A DNA stretch of 64,000 bases from Pinus tabuliformis (taxonomy: Eukaryota > Streptophyta > Pinopsida > Pinales > Pinaceae): the NCBI GenBank assembly GCA_031772625.1, contig CM062813.1, positions 696,208,420 through 696,272,419 on the forward strand, in the 5' to 3' direction. The stretch's first letter is position 1. The number at the start of each line of letters is the position of its first letter. Of this stretch, positions 11,210 through 22,524 are shown one piece after another. The translations under genes were made by a program, and so were the position numbers. Under the pieces are notes generated by a model. The model was not told where the DNA came from. It did no database searches and saw nothing but the letters and a program-made list of their open reading frames with translations.

Positions 11210-12856
11210 CCCCGGATGCGGGTGGCGGGACGGCAACAATGGGCATGCCACATGCCATGCATGGGCTGCCCCGTGTAAACAATACGGCCTCCATATGAAG
11301 GCCGTAAACCAGAACCTGAACCCACTGCTGCGTTTAATGGAGTTAATGGTGAGGGCGGTAGGTTTATGGGGCTGTACAGAGCACTTAATGCGCGCCTGTA
11401 TCGAGAGCATGAGGCAGAGCATAACAAGAGCAATGGAGGTTGCAGGGAATGTATGTCGGGCGAATTTGAGGAAAGAAGGAATTGCAGAGAGCCGAGGCGG
11501 TGGCAGCTCCATCCGCTCCATCGTCGGGTGTCTGGTGGTTACTATCGCCGCCATAGCCTCTCTGGTTGCTGGTCCTGTAGCCGGAAGCACTTGGCTCAAT
11601 TGCTGGGTGAGAACCGGAATTGGTCCACCTTGCCACCAAGGAACGGGTCTCAGAGAGGAAATTGGGCACAAGAGAAAGATTTGGGAGGTAATTGGTTCAG
11701 TCTTCAACTCCAAGCTCACCTGCACACACACAAGAGCAGAATCAGTTTCACCATGGCTAAACTCCGTCAGCGACAGCCGTGTAGAAGAAGTCCAGCTAGA
11801 GGCTCCTCCTCGCGAGCTCCAGCAGTGGATGAACATCACCACTGTTGTTGCTGCTACTGCCATCGAAGAGCCAAAGCCACTCCACTTCCAATCAGCCAGT
11901 TTTTGGAGGTTGGAAGTGCTGATGAGGACAAATCAGAACTTCCCTCCTTTGGCTCAGTGGTTTTCACATTGCCGAGGGCTGAGAGCTCCCCAGGGCTCAG
12001 TGCCCACATCTCAATTATGTTTACCAGAACTCCGGAAGGAAATGGGGAATCTGCCCCTCAAGACCCGCAGAAGATGCAAGAGGAGGGCAAAGGCAAAGAA
12101 ATTGTCCATGGATTACCGGAGGCAGGGGAACATAGCTCCGCTTTGGAGCCACCAGCGTCTGAGGCTGGTCAGCACGAAACGTCTCCTCCGTTGGGGCCTG
12201 CTCCTCAGGGTATTGAAGACGAGACATGGCGCAAGATGTGGAAGGGTAAACCAGAGGGAGAAGGCTGGGCGTACATCGTGGAGGACAACAGCCTTGCCGG
12301 AGAAGCTGATGCCTTCGCGTCCCTTCCTTCTTCCTCAACACATCGAGAGGATCAAAATTGACACGGGTAATTCTCTCTTGCGCTTTCGTTTTGATGGCTG
12401 GAAGTGGTTGTCTACCTATACGCCTGCTGTAATTTTGTTTGGAAGCTGGTCGGGTCTCATTTTCAATGGGTCAATTCTCAATTTCAATTTTGCCGGGTTG
12501 CTCAATCAATCCCATCTGGTAATTCGCCCCTGGTTATTAAGTCAATCCCATCTGGCGATACGCCCCTGCGTGGGCAGTAATGTTTTGAATCCTCCTCCTG
12601 AGGCTCCAATGGAAGCCCGCTGATGTTTATGTCTGATTCTGCTTTTATGGTCTGGTGCTGCCCCTGCGTGGGAGCGTTATATCAGTGCTTGGTCTGTTTT
12701 GTTTTGTGAAGGCCTTCCCGAGAGGGAGACCTCAGAATTTGGTTTTTGGTTCCCAGCGAGCTCTCAGAAGCCCTGGAAGACTTGCCTCACAGTTTGTAAT
12801 TTTCACTTGTACAGTTAATATATGAATTAGATAGCTTTTACGTAGAAAAAAAAAAA
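11210..12856 (+). mobile_element. 5'-truncated L1-type LINE (LINE-b)
   Basis: A 1.65-kb insertion is bounded by 16-bp direct repeats and ends in a 12-base poly(A) at 12,846-12,856. Both are hallmarks of target-primed reverse transcription. The sequence starts within the last codons of ORF2: the first residues, PDAGGGTATMGMPHAMHG, match the C-terminus of LINE-a ORF2 (VPDAG...PHASHVEP). Only the region downstream of RNase H is therefore present, including ORF3. The 3' end reads cttgtacagttaata before the A tail. Its nucleotide sequence is well diverged from LINE-a, so it is a separate subfamily. Confidence 0.9.
11753..12361 (+). CDS. LINE ORF3, conserved protein of unknown function (LINE-b copy)
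   Basis: The 202-codon frame opens at an ATG in good context (tcaccatggc). The product begins MAKLRQRQPCRRSPARGSSS. It has a Cys/His cluster, HHHCCCCYCHRRAKATPLP, near residues 33-52, then LPSFGSVVFTLP, a segment with SAHISIMFTRTPEG and an acidic Pro/Gly/Ser-rich C-terminal half. LINE-a carries the homologous frame (46,006-46,518). Similarity starts at this Met, which is why I chose this start although the frame is open from 11,366. Many codons for shared residues differ only synonymously. The function is unknown; the Cys/His cluster might bind metal or nucleic acid. The host copy is truncated, so expression would need an outside promoter. Confidence 0.6.
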   Translation: MAKLRQRQPCRRSPARGSSSRAPAVDEHHHCCCCYCHRRAKATPLPISQFLEVGSADEDKSELPSFGSVVFTLPRAESSPGLSAHISIMFTRTPEGNGESAPQDPQKMQEEGKGKEIVHGLPEAGEHSSALEPPASEAGQHETSPPLGPAPQGIEDETWRKMWKGKPEGEGWAYIVEDNSLAGEADAFASLPSSSTHREDQN

Positions 12857-12872
12857 ATATGTATTTTGTTGC
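12857..12872. repeat. Right target-site duplication of LINE-b
   Basis: Exact second copy of the 16-base repeat at 11,194-11,209, immediately after the A tail. Confidence 0.93.
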
Positions 12873-12888
12873 ATATAGAATGTTAGTG

Positions 12889-14122
12889 CAGAACCATTAA
12901 CACAAGGAAAATTTATTCACATTTTTACATGGGATATGGTAAAAAATTTATTATCATAACCACAAGGGAGCCATGAACCCTTCCTGCAACGAATACAAAT
13001 TAATTTTAACAGTCCAACATGAACTTAATGGCAATGAATACATATGAAAACACTTATCTTGAATTGAATTTGGGCAACATAGTTAGGGACAACAACTCTC
13101 CACCCAACCATAGACAAGCTTCAACAAGTCCTCACTTACAGTTGTTACCCTTGAGCCAGATTCCAAAGAAATGGGTGGTTTTTCTCAAGGGATAAAACAT
13201 CCAACTACTAGTTGAAACATGGACTCTAGAGTTCCCCCCATCTCCACCCACCAACTGTTTAGCAGTCAACAAAAGAATATGGATTCCAAATGCATCCTTC
13301 CTATGCCCTCCAGTTGTTCAATCACCTATAAATTCTAGGGGATCTAGAGGCTTCACCTCCACTCTGAATACATGTAACATAATGATTCCACTTAATGAAG
13401 GGAATCCAAAATCCACTAGAAAAAATAGATGAACAAACAAATGAGACTTAAGAACTTCCCCTTACCAGTTATCCAAGGATGAGATCTCCACCCCAACTAT
13501 CAAGGGAATCCAAAGAAGACCATCTCCACCCTCCAATCCCAGGGCATCCAGATACTGATCCTCAACTGAGGAGAATTATTTTGTGCTCCTATTTCTCAAC
13601 CAACATATATAGATATCTTCTCTGAGAGTTGTAGGTGTTCATAACTCCTCCACATTTCTCCCTAGTCAAACATCATCTCTCTTTCGCTGGTCTTGCATCA
13701 ATCATCACCCCTTAACCTCTTGACCACTATGGTATTATTCTAAGTCCTCTTGGTCAAATGTTGTTTATCCTCCTTCTCATGGTTGACTTCTCTTGTTTTT
13801 CCCAGTTGCCTACACAACCCATGCCTCATAGTTTTTTGTCCTTTTTGCCTTGTCAATTTATCCAAGGAAATAATGACCATCATCTTTCTTCTTCGACTCC
13901 ATAAATTCATAAAAAATAGTCCATTAAAACAAACCAATCAAAATTTAATGAATGTCATTAGTTTAGATTTCCTATTGCAAGAAATCCTTAAACCATCCCA
14001 AGCAAGTAACTTCCCCAGCCTCTGGGATTTGTGTCCCTTGACTCAACCAATTGTTTTTATCAAATATTTACATGAAATATTTACAATGCATTTAGAAGTG
14101 GAAAATAATCAGGGTTGTCACA
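12889..14122 (-). repeat. Probable 3' LTR of remnant B
   Basis: The inner end is clear: on the minus strand the polypurine run cggggggtgggt is followed by the LTR start tgtgacaaccctg at 14,122, typical for plant chromoviruses. The outer end is a guess, set where the plus strand reads tgttagtgcag. No second LTR is present for comparison. No host gene is seen in this stretch. Confidence 0.5.
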
Positions 14123-14289
14123 AACCCACCCCCCGATGGAACATCGTCATCAGTGTTCTTTGTCCATATAAAAACACAAAAGACACACTTAAAAACAACA
14201 ATATTGTTTATGGAGCTTTATATACATATATTTGTACAATATTTTCCAATTTATATACATTTGCTTGAACCAACAAAGGAAAAAGGATA

Positions 14290-15500
14290 TAATGCCTACA
14301 TTGAATCAGTGATTTCCCAAGTGGCTTCCTCAACCCCAAAGTGCCTCCACTGCACTTTGACTTGCTCTATTGCTTGGTTTTGGAGCGTGAGTCTCCTTTA
14401 GTTGAGGATGCATAGTGGCTCTGGCTAAAATTATCCCTCTAGTTCCACTATAGCACATACCAATCAATCACATGATTAGAGTCTTGTACATATCTTTTAA
14501 GCAAAGAAATAGGAAAAACATCATGGAATTTCACTAATGGAGGTAAGAACAACCTATAGCCCAATGGCCTATTCTTTCAAGTATCTCAAAAGGCCCACAA
14601 AACCATGGTGCCAACTTGGCACATTATGCAATATTCAAGGAACTTTTCTTGGGTCTAACTCTCAAGTAAACATGTTCCCCAAATTGGAACTCCTAATGCA
14701 CCCGATGTTGGTTCGCATAACGTTTATGCCTATCTTGTCCTACCATTAAATTATGCCTAATAATCTGCATTTGTTGCTCCATCTCTTTTAATATATCATG
14801 CCCAATAAGGGCCCTATTAATTGGATCACTCTAGTTGATAGGAGTATTGTAACTCCTTTCATAAAGTGCCTCAAACACTCATATTTAGTGATTCTTGGTA
14901 TCCATTGTTGTATGGAAACTTTACAAGTGAAAAATACTCTTCCCAATTCTTTGGCTAGTGCATCACATATATCCTCAACATGTCTTCGAGGATTCTATTT
15001 GTCCTCTCTATTTTCCCATTCGTCTATGGACGATAAGCTATACTGAAGGCCAATTTTTTCCCCAAACCTACATTAAATATTTCCTTCCAAAATCTTGAAG
15101 TGAACTTGGCATCTCTATTTGAAATTATCTTCTTAGGAACTCTATGCAACCTCTCAATCTCTTTTATGAATATTTGAGCCACCTCACTAATAGAATTGGT
15201 GGATTTGACTGATACAAAATGAGACACTTTGCTCAACTTGTCAATGATCACCATAATTTCCACATGTTGTCTAGAGGTTCTTGGCAAACCAGTAATGAAA
15301 TCCATGGAGATCACTCCCCACTTCCATTCTGAAATGGGAATGGATTGCAATAAACCTCTTGGGTGTTTACATTTGACCTTCACTTGTTGGCACTCCATGC
15401 ATTTAGCAACATAATCAACGACTTCCTATTTCAAATTAGGTCAATAATAAAAAAAATTGATGGCCATAAAGCTCTTTTGGTATCCTGGGTGGCTAGAATA
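14290..15500 (-). pseudogene. integrase with chromodomain of remnant B
   Basis: The zinc finger half-site is AKCMECQQVKVKC. The catalytic core reads SMDFITGLPRTSRQHVEIMV, then IIDKLSKVSHF, SNRDAKFTSRFWKEIF and AFSIAYRP, within 15,024-15,398. A GPF-type C-terminal module (WFCGPFEILERIG) lies near 14.6 kb. A chromodomain-like end (VKVQWRHFG) lies near 14.3-14.4 kb. In chromoviruses this domain steers integration towards particular chromatin marks. The region is broken. Confidence 0.8.
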
Positions 15501-15870
15501 TGGCTTAGCATGGAACTCTCTCATTTTGACCCCCTTCAAATCATCATTGTTTGGCACATAAATTATGTTCTTTAATATAATTAGAACATCATCTATGAGA
15601 TGATATTCCTCATCCTCGCCATCTTGTTTTATCTTTTCCTTTATCTGTCGATATGTCTCATCACATTGCCTTGCATTTTTGACCTGTTAATGAAAATCTA
15701 ACTTAGATTTGTCGGGAGTTGGTCCCAATGCAAAGTAAATTCCCAGAATTGATGCTTCCTTTAAACCCTTTGGGATTTAAATCCCTTTAAGAATCACAAT
15801 TTCATATCTATTGATAGTGGGAGGATTCAGAAGGATGGACAACTCTATGTGAGTTATAGCTGAATATTTT

Positions 15871-16855
15871 TTTCAATTATCTTTTACTATAATAAGTCCT
15901 TCGTGACCCTTTTTATGGCTTAGGATTGGGGCTACGTGGCACCATCCTAAATATTACAATAAATAGAGGCATTATCAAGCCTCCACTTAACATATTTGGC
16001 CTGCCTTATACATATCCCACTACAATAAAAAATATGTTCTTACAAAGATTTTCAGGGTAATCCCTCTACGCAGGACACACGGTCCACAATCAAAACTACA
16101 ATGAACTATTTTCTCTTATCCTCCAAGTTGGACCACTTCACCACGTGAGCCGGTAAGAGTGTCCCAGCTTGATGGGAAGGGAGGCTACTAAGACTCGTTG
16201 GGTGGAAACCTCAGGGATAATTCTGTTACAGAATTCTGTTGAGTGATGATCCCGGGTTGCGTTAATTGGCAAAATCTGACGCAATGAAAATTAACTAAGT
16301 GTTGGAAAATTTGGCTTGTATCTATGGCTATGTACTTTAGTTCCTCTCATTTCTTCTCCTACCTCTTGCTCCTCTTGACTCTACGACCCTCTTATAAATA
16401 AAAAATTTATATAATTATATTGTGGGTTACTTTCGGCCGTGGTGATAATTATAGGACTACATGCATGTTATATGTATAGAAAAGAAGAGATTGCAGAAGG
16501 ACTGGTTCTCAGAAATAAAATTAAGAGCTCATGTACACCACTCTCTCACTGTCTTATTTTATTAAATCAAAGGAAATATAAATATTACGTGAGAATTTGA
16601 TCTAGATCCATGAATATAGGATCTAAGTATCAATTTAGGGAAAATTAAACAAATTTACAACCAATGCAACAAATTGACTAATTTAAAGAATTACATGGGA
16701 ATCTAGAATAAATCCTAACCTAACAAACCGTTCATTAAGGATCCAACTCCTCTAGTAAATTATTTGACCTCTTAGTCAATGAAAATTACGAATGCCCCTG
16801 CATCATACTCTCAATGAACAAAGATTTCATGTACTCTTGTCTATGAGTTCTTAAA
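15871..16855. other. Unassigned stretch between two chromovirus fragments
   Basis: No coding domain is visible. Because it lies just downstream (minus strand) of chromodomain fragment C, it may be that element's 3' untranslated end and LTR, but no ends could be proved. Confidence 0.4.
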
Positions 16856-16859
16856 AAAA

Positions 16860-17117
16860 TTTGCCACTTTTCTGTATGAGTGTGGTTGTCATCCAAGTTG
16901 CATTTGAAACTGGAAGGTTCTCCCACTTCACCAAATATTCAAAATACTCCTTGTCCCTAGTCTTCTTGATAAATATCTTTCCTAAAATCCTTTCAGGATG
17001 TAAAGGTTCAATTGTTGGTAACTGTGTTTCCCACTGTAATGGATGTTGCTTTTGATCATCACTTGGTGGTTCTGTCTCAGGCTCATACTTGTATAGATCT
17101 GCTACATTGCAATTACT
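16860..17117 (-). pseudogene. Chromodomain fragment of a second chromovirus (C)
   Basis: A minus-strand segment encodes the integrase C-terminal tail and a chromodomain: LPTIEPLHPERILGKIFIKK, then EYFEYLVKWENLPVSNATW, which holds the characteristic aromatic residues. Everything upstream of it in the element is missing. The cut lies where LINE-c begins. Confidence 0.8.
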
Positions 17118-18604
17118 TTAGAAATGATCTTGTAAACCACATTACATAAAGCTATGGGTTTGTATTTATCGGGTGTCATAGCTTTTTCCTACTTTGGGAT
17201 TAAGGCTATGAAAGATGCATTGAGCACCCTTAAAACTGTTTTTGATTTTATAGAATCCTCCAGAACATCAAGGATATCTTGTTTAACTATTTCCCAACAT
17301 GTTTTGAAGAATTCTACATTGAACCCATCTGGGCCTGGAGCTTTCCCATTTTTCATCCCTTTGATGACTTCATTGACCTCCTCTTCAGTCATTGGCCTGT
17401 TGAGATTGTAATTGTCTTCCCTGGTTACTAGTTTTGGAATGTGTTGTGTGAAGATGTTAATAAATTGTGATCTGTCTGAGAGAGGCTCCTTAGCTATGCT
17501 TTGAAAATGTTGTACTAAAATAGACTCCATTTCTTTGTGGGTGATTAGCTCTTTCCCTTGAGTATCTCTGAGTTTTACAATCCTGTTATGAGCCCTGTGA
17601 TCCATGGTTGACTTGTGAAAAAACCTTGTATTTCTTTCCCCTTCTTTAATCCATTGCACTCTTGATTTCTGTCTCAAGAAGATCTCCTCTTGCTGGCATC
17701 TGTTCTCCCATTCCTGTTGAAGAGAGTCAGCTTTCATTTTCCTTTCCTCGGTAAAGCCATCACTGATGAGGATTTGGTTAATTCTTTGAAGTTTCTGTTC
17801 AACTTCTCTTTTGTCTTTGAAAATATTGCCAAACTCATTTTTGTTCCATTCTTTAAGCCTGAGTTTGATGTGTTTTAGTCTCTGTTGCAGTAGGAACATC
17901 TTCGTGCCTTGAACAGGCATGTCTTCCACCCACAATTTTCCAATGTTGGTGATGAAGTCAGGGTGAGTGAGCCAAACATTTTCAAACCTAAACGGTCTAT
18001 TCCTTGGAGTGCCTATGAAAGCAGCTTCAAGCTGGATAGGCCAGTGATCCGAGCCTCCAAAAGGTAGGATTAAAGTAGTCAAGTCAAGGCCAATGAGAAA
18101 TAGGTCCTCTGAGATTATGAATCTGTCTAGTTTAGAGGCAACCTGAGAAGCCCCTCCTCTCTTATTGTTCCATGTGAAGGTGCCATTTATTGTCTCTGTA
18201 TCCACCAACCTCATATTGTTTATGAAGTTCTAGAAGGCAATGGAGTCTTTGCCTAGTATTCTGGTCCCGCTTTTTTTCTTTGTAAGAGATCTGTTCATGT
18301 TGAAGTCCCCTCCCAGAATCCAGGGCATAACAGATGTCTCTCTTTTAGCTCCTCCAGTGAGGTGAGAAGCCTGAGTTTGTCTTCGAGTTTTTGAGGACCA
18401 TAGACATTTGTGATCATTTTCTTTGACTTCTAGATACTCGTACTTAATGAGCCATTTGCTATGTATCTCCCTGATTTTTTCTATTGAAAATTTTGTTTCC
18501 TGTATAAACACCATATCTGGTTTTTCTTCTTTTATTCTATTGCTGAGATTTCTTTGTTTTCTTTTACTTCCTAGACCCCTAATGTTCCAGGTTGTGAGCT
18601 TCAT
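17118..18604 (-). pseudogene. LINE-c ORF2 fragment (APE-type endonuclease and start of RT)
   Basis: The endonuclease starts MKLTTWNIRGLGSKRKQRN and shows FIQETKF, GGDFNM, LDRFIISEDLF and the terminal SDHWPIQLE motif. Part of the middle of the endonuclease is missing, and a stretch near 18.35-18.42 kb (NVYGPQKLEDKL) sits in another frame. A stop separates 18,230 from 18,214. The RT start is clear: KNGKAPGPDGFNVEFFK and FIALIPK, then after a stop DKYKPIALCNVVYKIISK. The palm with its catalytic Asp pair, the zinc finger and RNase H are absent. Confidence 0.85.
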
Positions 18605-18679
18605 TATGAAAGGTTTGTAAATGAGTAACTAGTAAGATCTTTCATCTTGCCTGAGTTAATCATGAGTTAGTAGCTCATT

Positions 18680-20139
18680 CTATCTCTTCCTTCCTCTTTT
18701 CCTGCCTGTGTTCTTGGTAGAGTTTTCTGATGTTACCTCCATCGCTTTTACCCCTATGTTTTCCTGGCTGTCATGGTTCCTTTTGATTCCAGCAGCCTTT
18801 GCCTAAGATCTCCAGAGGAAGAGCTATTGTACTCTGTCAAACTCCTCTTATGGTAGAGAATCAACACCTCTGTTGGTTCCCTGCTCCAGAAACTTTTCTA
18901 GATCCATATTCTCCCTCTCAAGAATCTCCTGTAGTTCGTGGTCCTTTGTACCAACTTCACTTGGGGTCATCTCATGGTCCCTGCTCAGTTCCATAGTGCT
19001 TGGCAGATCCTCCCTTAGTTTGTTGTTCTCATGTGTGACTTCCATGCTATCATCTTTTTCCTTCTCTGTAGGATTATCCTTCGGTGCCTTGTTTGTTCCA
19101 TTGTTCCCACCTTCTTCTTCTAGAATCTTGAAACTGTTATGACTTGGTTGCTTACCATCACTAGGCTTTTTTTGGTCCTTTTTCCCCCTCCTTTACCTCT
19201 GCCTCCCACCCTGGTGAATCCTTTAGGATATTTCCCTGTGTTGGTTTTCATGTTGTCCTCCAGTTTGTTAAGTGGGCAGTCTCTGAAGAGGTGCCCATGT
19301 TCGTGACATTTACGGCATCTGAACGAGACATGTTCATAGTCCACTGCCTGCACCCATTTTCATCATATACTTCTAGAATAATTTCGTCCGGAAGTGCTCT
19401 TGATAGGTCTATTTCTACACATATGCGGGCGAAGGAGGTATATTTGCCTCGCAGAGTCGCGTCTGATATTTTTATAAAATGACCTAATTTATTGCCTATG
19501 GATTTTAAGGATTTAGGCAGCCAATAATCTAAAGGTAAGGAGTAGAGTCTAATCCATACTGATACCAAAGTGAATGTTTCTCGCTCCGGGACAAAATTCA
19601 TCACCCATGGTTGCATGTAGAGCCCTGCAGCATAGAAATATGGGCCTCCTTCGAACACTATGTCTTTATCCTCTAGGTTTGTGAAAACCACTGTGAAGAA
19701 ACCCTTGGACCCAAGATGAAGGGTTATTTCTCCCTTTGTATTCCAATAATTTCTTATCCATATGTACAAAGCCTTCTCTGTTGGCCATATTCCCATAAAT
19801 TTGCATATGACCGCATAAGTCGCCATGTGAACTCTGTGCGCCTGCAACGCCGAATCATTTAGGACAACCTGAGGTTTAATAGTTGCCCTGGGTTTACAGG
19901 GTCCAGCCACAATCTTCTGCTCTATTCTCTGACTGTTGTCACCTGTCTTCTTCTCTCTTCTGACTTCCTCGTGAGTCTCCTCCTGTTCATGAGGTTTGTT
20001 GCTTTCCGGCTTTTTTACTTATTTTCTTTGTTTCTGCCTCCATTGGCTTTTTGAATCGATTCAAACCCACCTCCTTGCTTCTGTCTGCTACTACCTGACT
20101 GTAGGAGGGAGTGGAGCTCCCCCCTCCTTGCCCCTCCAT
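18680..20139 (-). pseudogene. LINE-c ORF1 (nucleic-acid-binding protein, DUF4283 plus zinc knuckle)
   Basis: The frame begins near an ATG at 20,139 (MEGQGGGSSTPSYSQVVADR). A change of frame near 20.0 kb puts the DUF4283-type core in a second frame at 19,248-19,910 (FMGIWPTEKALYIWI, LGSKGFFTVVFTNLEDKDI, EGGPYFYAAGLYMQPW). A further shift leads to a CCHC knuckle FRCRKCHEHGHLFRDC and a Gly/Lys-rich tail at 19,120-19,353. An acidic Glu-rich C-terminal stretch follows in another frame at 18.85-19.1 kb. At least three frame changes are present, so it is a pseudogene. ORF1 proteins coat LINE RNA. Confidence 0.8.
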
Positions 20140-20205
20140 TGTTACCAGCTCGCACTCGTCGCTCCTTCCTTAACTATTACCAAACAGTTCGGATTTAGGC
20201 TAGTT

Positions 20206-20475
20206 TAATTCCCCCCTTTAAATATGTTATATTCCACATGAATATCATGGGTTCTCAATACCAAGGGTCATTTTTATTTTATTTTTATAAAGTTATTTTT
20301 ATTTTGTTATTTTTATTTTTAATTTTATTTTGCCTCGTTTAAAAAGTTTACATTACATTACATTAATCTTTTAATTTAATTTAATTTTTATTTATTTATT
20401 TATTTTTATGTAATTTGACTTAGTCAAAATGTTAAACATTATGTTACAACATCTCTACCATGAGAGCACCTCTAT
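20206..20475 (-). repeat. Interspersed AT-rich repeat R1, inverted copy
   Basis: Read on the minus strand it carries the R1 landmarks in order: tagagatgttgtaa, aacattttgactaagtcaa, an A-rich block, aatgtaaac, atattcatgtggaatata and tatttaaaggggg. The same landmarks occur at 20,985-21,240 in the opposite direction and around LINE-a. No coding capacity; the class is unknown. Confidence 0.8.
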
Positions 20476-20580
20476 GTGCAATTAAAAATAAAATAAAATA
20501 AAACATAAAATTCTCCAGCCCATGGATTTTTCCCCATGGTATTATTCTCTAATATGGCCTATTTAAAAGGATAATAATTA

Positions 20581-20651
20581 AACTAGACTAGATCCATCTT
20601 AATTTTGGATCTCTCTTGACTCTCGATAGATCCGGAGTTAAGATGGATTTC
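20581..20651. repeat. Short hairpin related to the MITE family of 53-57 kb
   Basis: The arms ctagatccatcttaattt and gagttaagatggattt are near-complementary around a short loop, and they match the arms of the hairpins at 53.2 and 56.9 kb. Confidence 0.7.
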
Positions 20652-20984
20652 AATTGATTTAATTTAATTTAATTTAATTTTGATTGATTCAAAATGTTAA
20701 ATATTACATCTCCCCCATACGGGTTGGAGAGCACCTCTCCACCCAATCAAAAAAATTAGGTCATTGAATTGGCCTTCCTCTCTTGAAAACTCCTACCTTA
20801 TATGTCAATAATAACATGATAAATATTACCTTATCTTGTAATACATTGTTGAACTCCTACGTTATAATGTCAATAATAACACAATAAATATTACCCTATC
20901 TTGTTATACATTATTGTTTTGATTCGTAAACCAAATTCAAAATATGTATGGAGTGTGTTAGGTAAATGCAAAAGTAACTAAAAT

Positions 20985-21240
20985 TATTGTGCCAATATGG
21001 TAGAGATGTTGTAAAGTAATGTTCAACATTTTGACTAAGTCAAATTAAATAAAAATAAAAATGAAATAAAACAATAATTTAATGTAAACATTTTAACTCG
21101 ATCAAATAAAATAAAATAACCTAAAAACAAATAAATAAATAAAGATAAAAATGACCCATAGTATTGAGAAACCATAGTATTGACCCATTGTATTCATATA
21201 GAATATATCCTATTTAACAGGGGAAATTAGAGCAGCCAAA
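20985..21240 (+). repeat. Interspersed AT-rich repeat R1, direct copy
   Basis: Shows tagagatgttgtaa, aacattttgactaagtcaa, aatgtaaacattttaactc, aatgacccatagtattga and attcatatagaatatatcc in the same order as the R1 copy interrupted by LINE-a. With the inverted copy at 20,206-20,475 it forms a head-to-head pair with about 0.5 kb between. Confidence 0.8.
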
Positions 21241-22520
21241 TACCAAAAGGGATCAATCTCTTTTCACTCTAAAAAAAGTTTGCATTTGGAATTAAAATGA
21301 TTCTAGACTCGCATATATCTAAAAGTACATTTGCAAATATTTAACTTGTACTACTTATTGTTTTGATTTCCCAAATCAAATTCAAAAGATACATGGTGTG
21401 TGTTTATTAAATGAATATATATATATATATATATAATTGATGAAGTTTCAAAATTTATAAATGACTATATATGAACATTAAAATATAAAATCAATGATAA
21501 AAAGTTTGAAATATTTCGGAAGATATCACATCAAAAAATATATGTAGACGCTCTTCGAACCAACCAGTGTGGCTCATCGTCACGACAAGATGAAGAATCA
21601 GATCAAGGCAGCGGGTTAAATAAATGGAAAGATCCTTCCAACGACTACAAAAAAACGGCTACACAGGACTTGGACCAAAAATAAGGAAAAAAATTCTAAA
21701 CAATATTTAAATAATCAAATCAAATGAATATCAATAAATATTAATATTATTTTACCATAAAATAGAAATTATTTTTTAAAAACTAAGAAATTTAATATAT
21801 ATTAAATAATATCGTAGTCTAAATTATAATGTAAATAATTAAATATATATAAAAATATAAAATAAGATCATAGATTACAAACTAATGGTTGACTTGACTA
21901 AGAATAATGAGAAACTAAATATTCAATGGTAATTAAAAAATATATATTTTTATATTTATATATATATATATATAATTCCATGAAATGAGGTTAGGGATTA
22001 TTGTTGAAATAAAGAGAAACTTTTTAAAAAGCTAAATAAATAAGAAAATCAACTCACAAATATTTAAGACAAAGGAAGAATATAAATCAAGTGAAATGTG
22101 TAACCAAGGATGTTAATATTATATTTTTCTATATTTACCCCTAAATTAACAAAATAAATATTTTAATTGTGAGTTAATTATTAAATACATATAAATAAAT
22201 GAAAACCTAGATTCCCAAACTAACTCTGATTAGACTAAGAATTAGGAGAAAATCATTTCTTAAGGAAATGAAATGAGTTAAATTATAATTATATATATAT
22301 AATAGAAAAGGGACTGGGGATAATTATAAAAAAAAAAGGGGGAAACTCATATAGCTATAGGAAAATCGACTAAATTATAAAAACCTAAGATAAAGGAAGA
22401 AAATGAAAAAAAAAAACTCAAGGGGGAGAAAACAAAAGAAAACAAAAAGCAAGGAAAAAGGAACTCAAGTAAAATGACAAGATCACAGGATCAAGAAGGA
22501 GAAAGACTAAGAGGAAAGGG
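21241..22520. other. AT-rich non-coding stretch
   Basis: Low-complexity AT-rich DNA with short TA runs (about 21,418-21,435, 21,955-21,975 and 22,285-22,300) and purine-rich runs after 22.3 kb. It holds one recognisable repeat, R2 (21,537-21,720). No gene seen. Confidence 0.7.
21537..21720 (-). repeat. Interspersed repeat R2, copy 1
   Basis: It is the reverse complement of parts of 44,925-45,215. Shared landmarks include gaaccaaccagtgtggttc-like, atgaagaatcagatcaaggc, ggaaagatccttccaa and ggacttggaccaaaaataagg. Non-coding; class unknown. Confidence 0.75.
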
Positions 22521-22524
22521 TCGG

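Larger units (their letters stand above)
12889..15870 (-). mobile_element. Chromovirus (Ty3/gypsy) remnant B
   Basis: On the minus strand the end of the RNase H region, integrase and a C-terminal chromodomain are followed by a G-rich polypurine tract and an LTR start. Gag, protease and RT are absent. The left limit is uncertain; the right limit is where recognisable protein similarity ends. The frame is broken in many places, so this is an old fossil. Confidence 0.75.
17118..20205 (-). mobile_element. L1-type LINE lacking its 3' half (LINE-c)
   Basis: ORF1, the endonuclease and the first part of the RT are present on the minus strand in the normal order. The element stops at about 17,118 in the middle of the RT (KIISKVIA), where it joins chromodomain fragment C. 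No poly(A) or TSD is seen. Loss of the 3' end is unusual for a LINE, whose copies are normally 5'-truncated, so a later deletion or recombination is likely. The 5' end lies near 20,205, where an AT-rich interspersed repeat begins. Confidence 0.8.

Noticed and set aside
17154-17878. Plus-strand frames over LINE-c and similar shadows over LINE-a and the Tat element
   Set aside because: They are antisense shadows of clear LINE or pol domains on the real coding strand.
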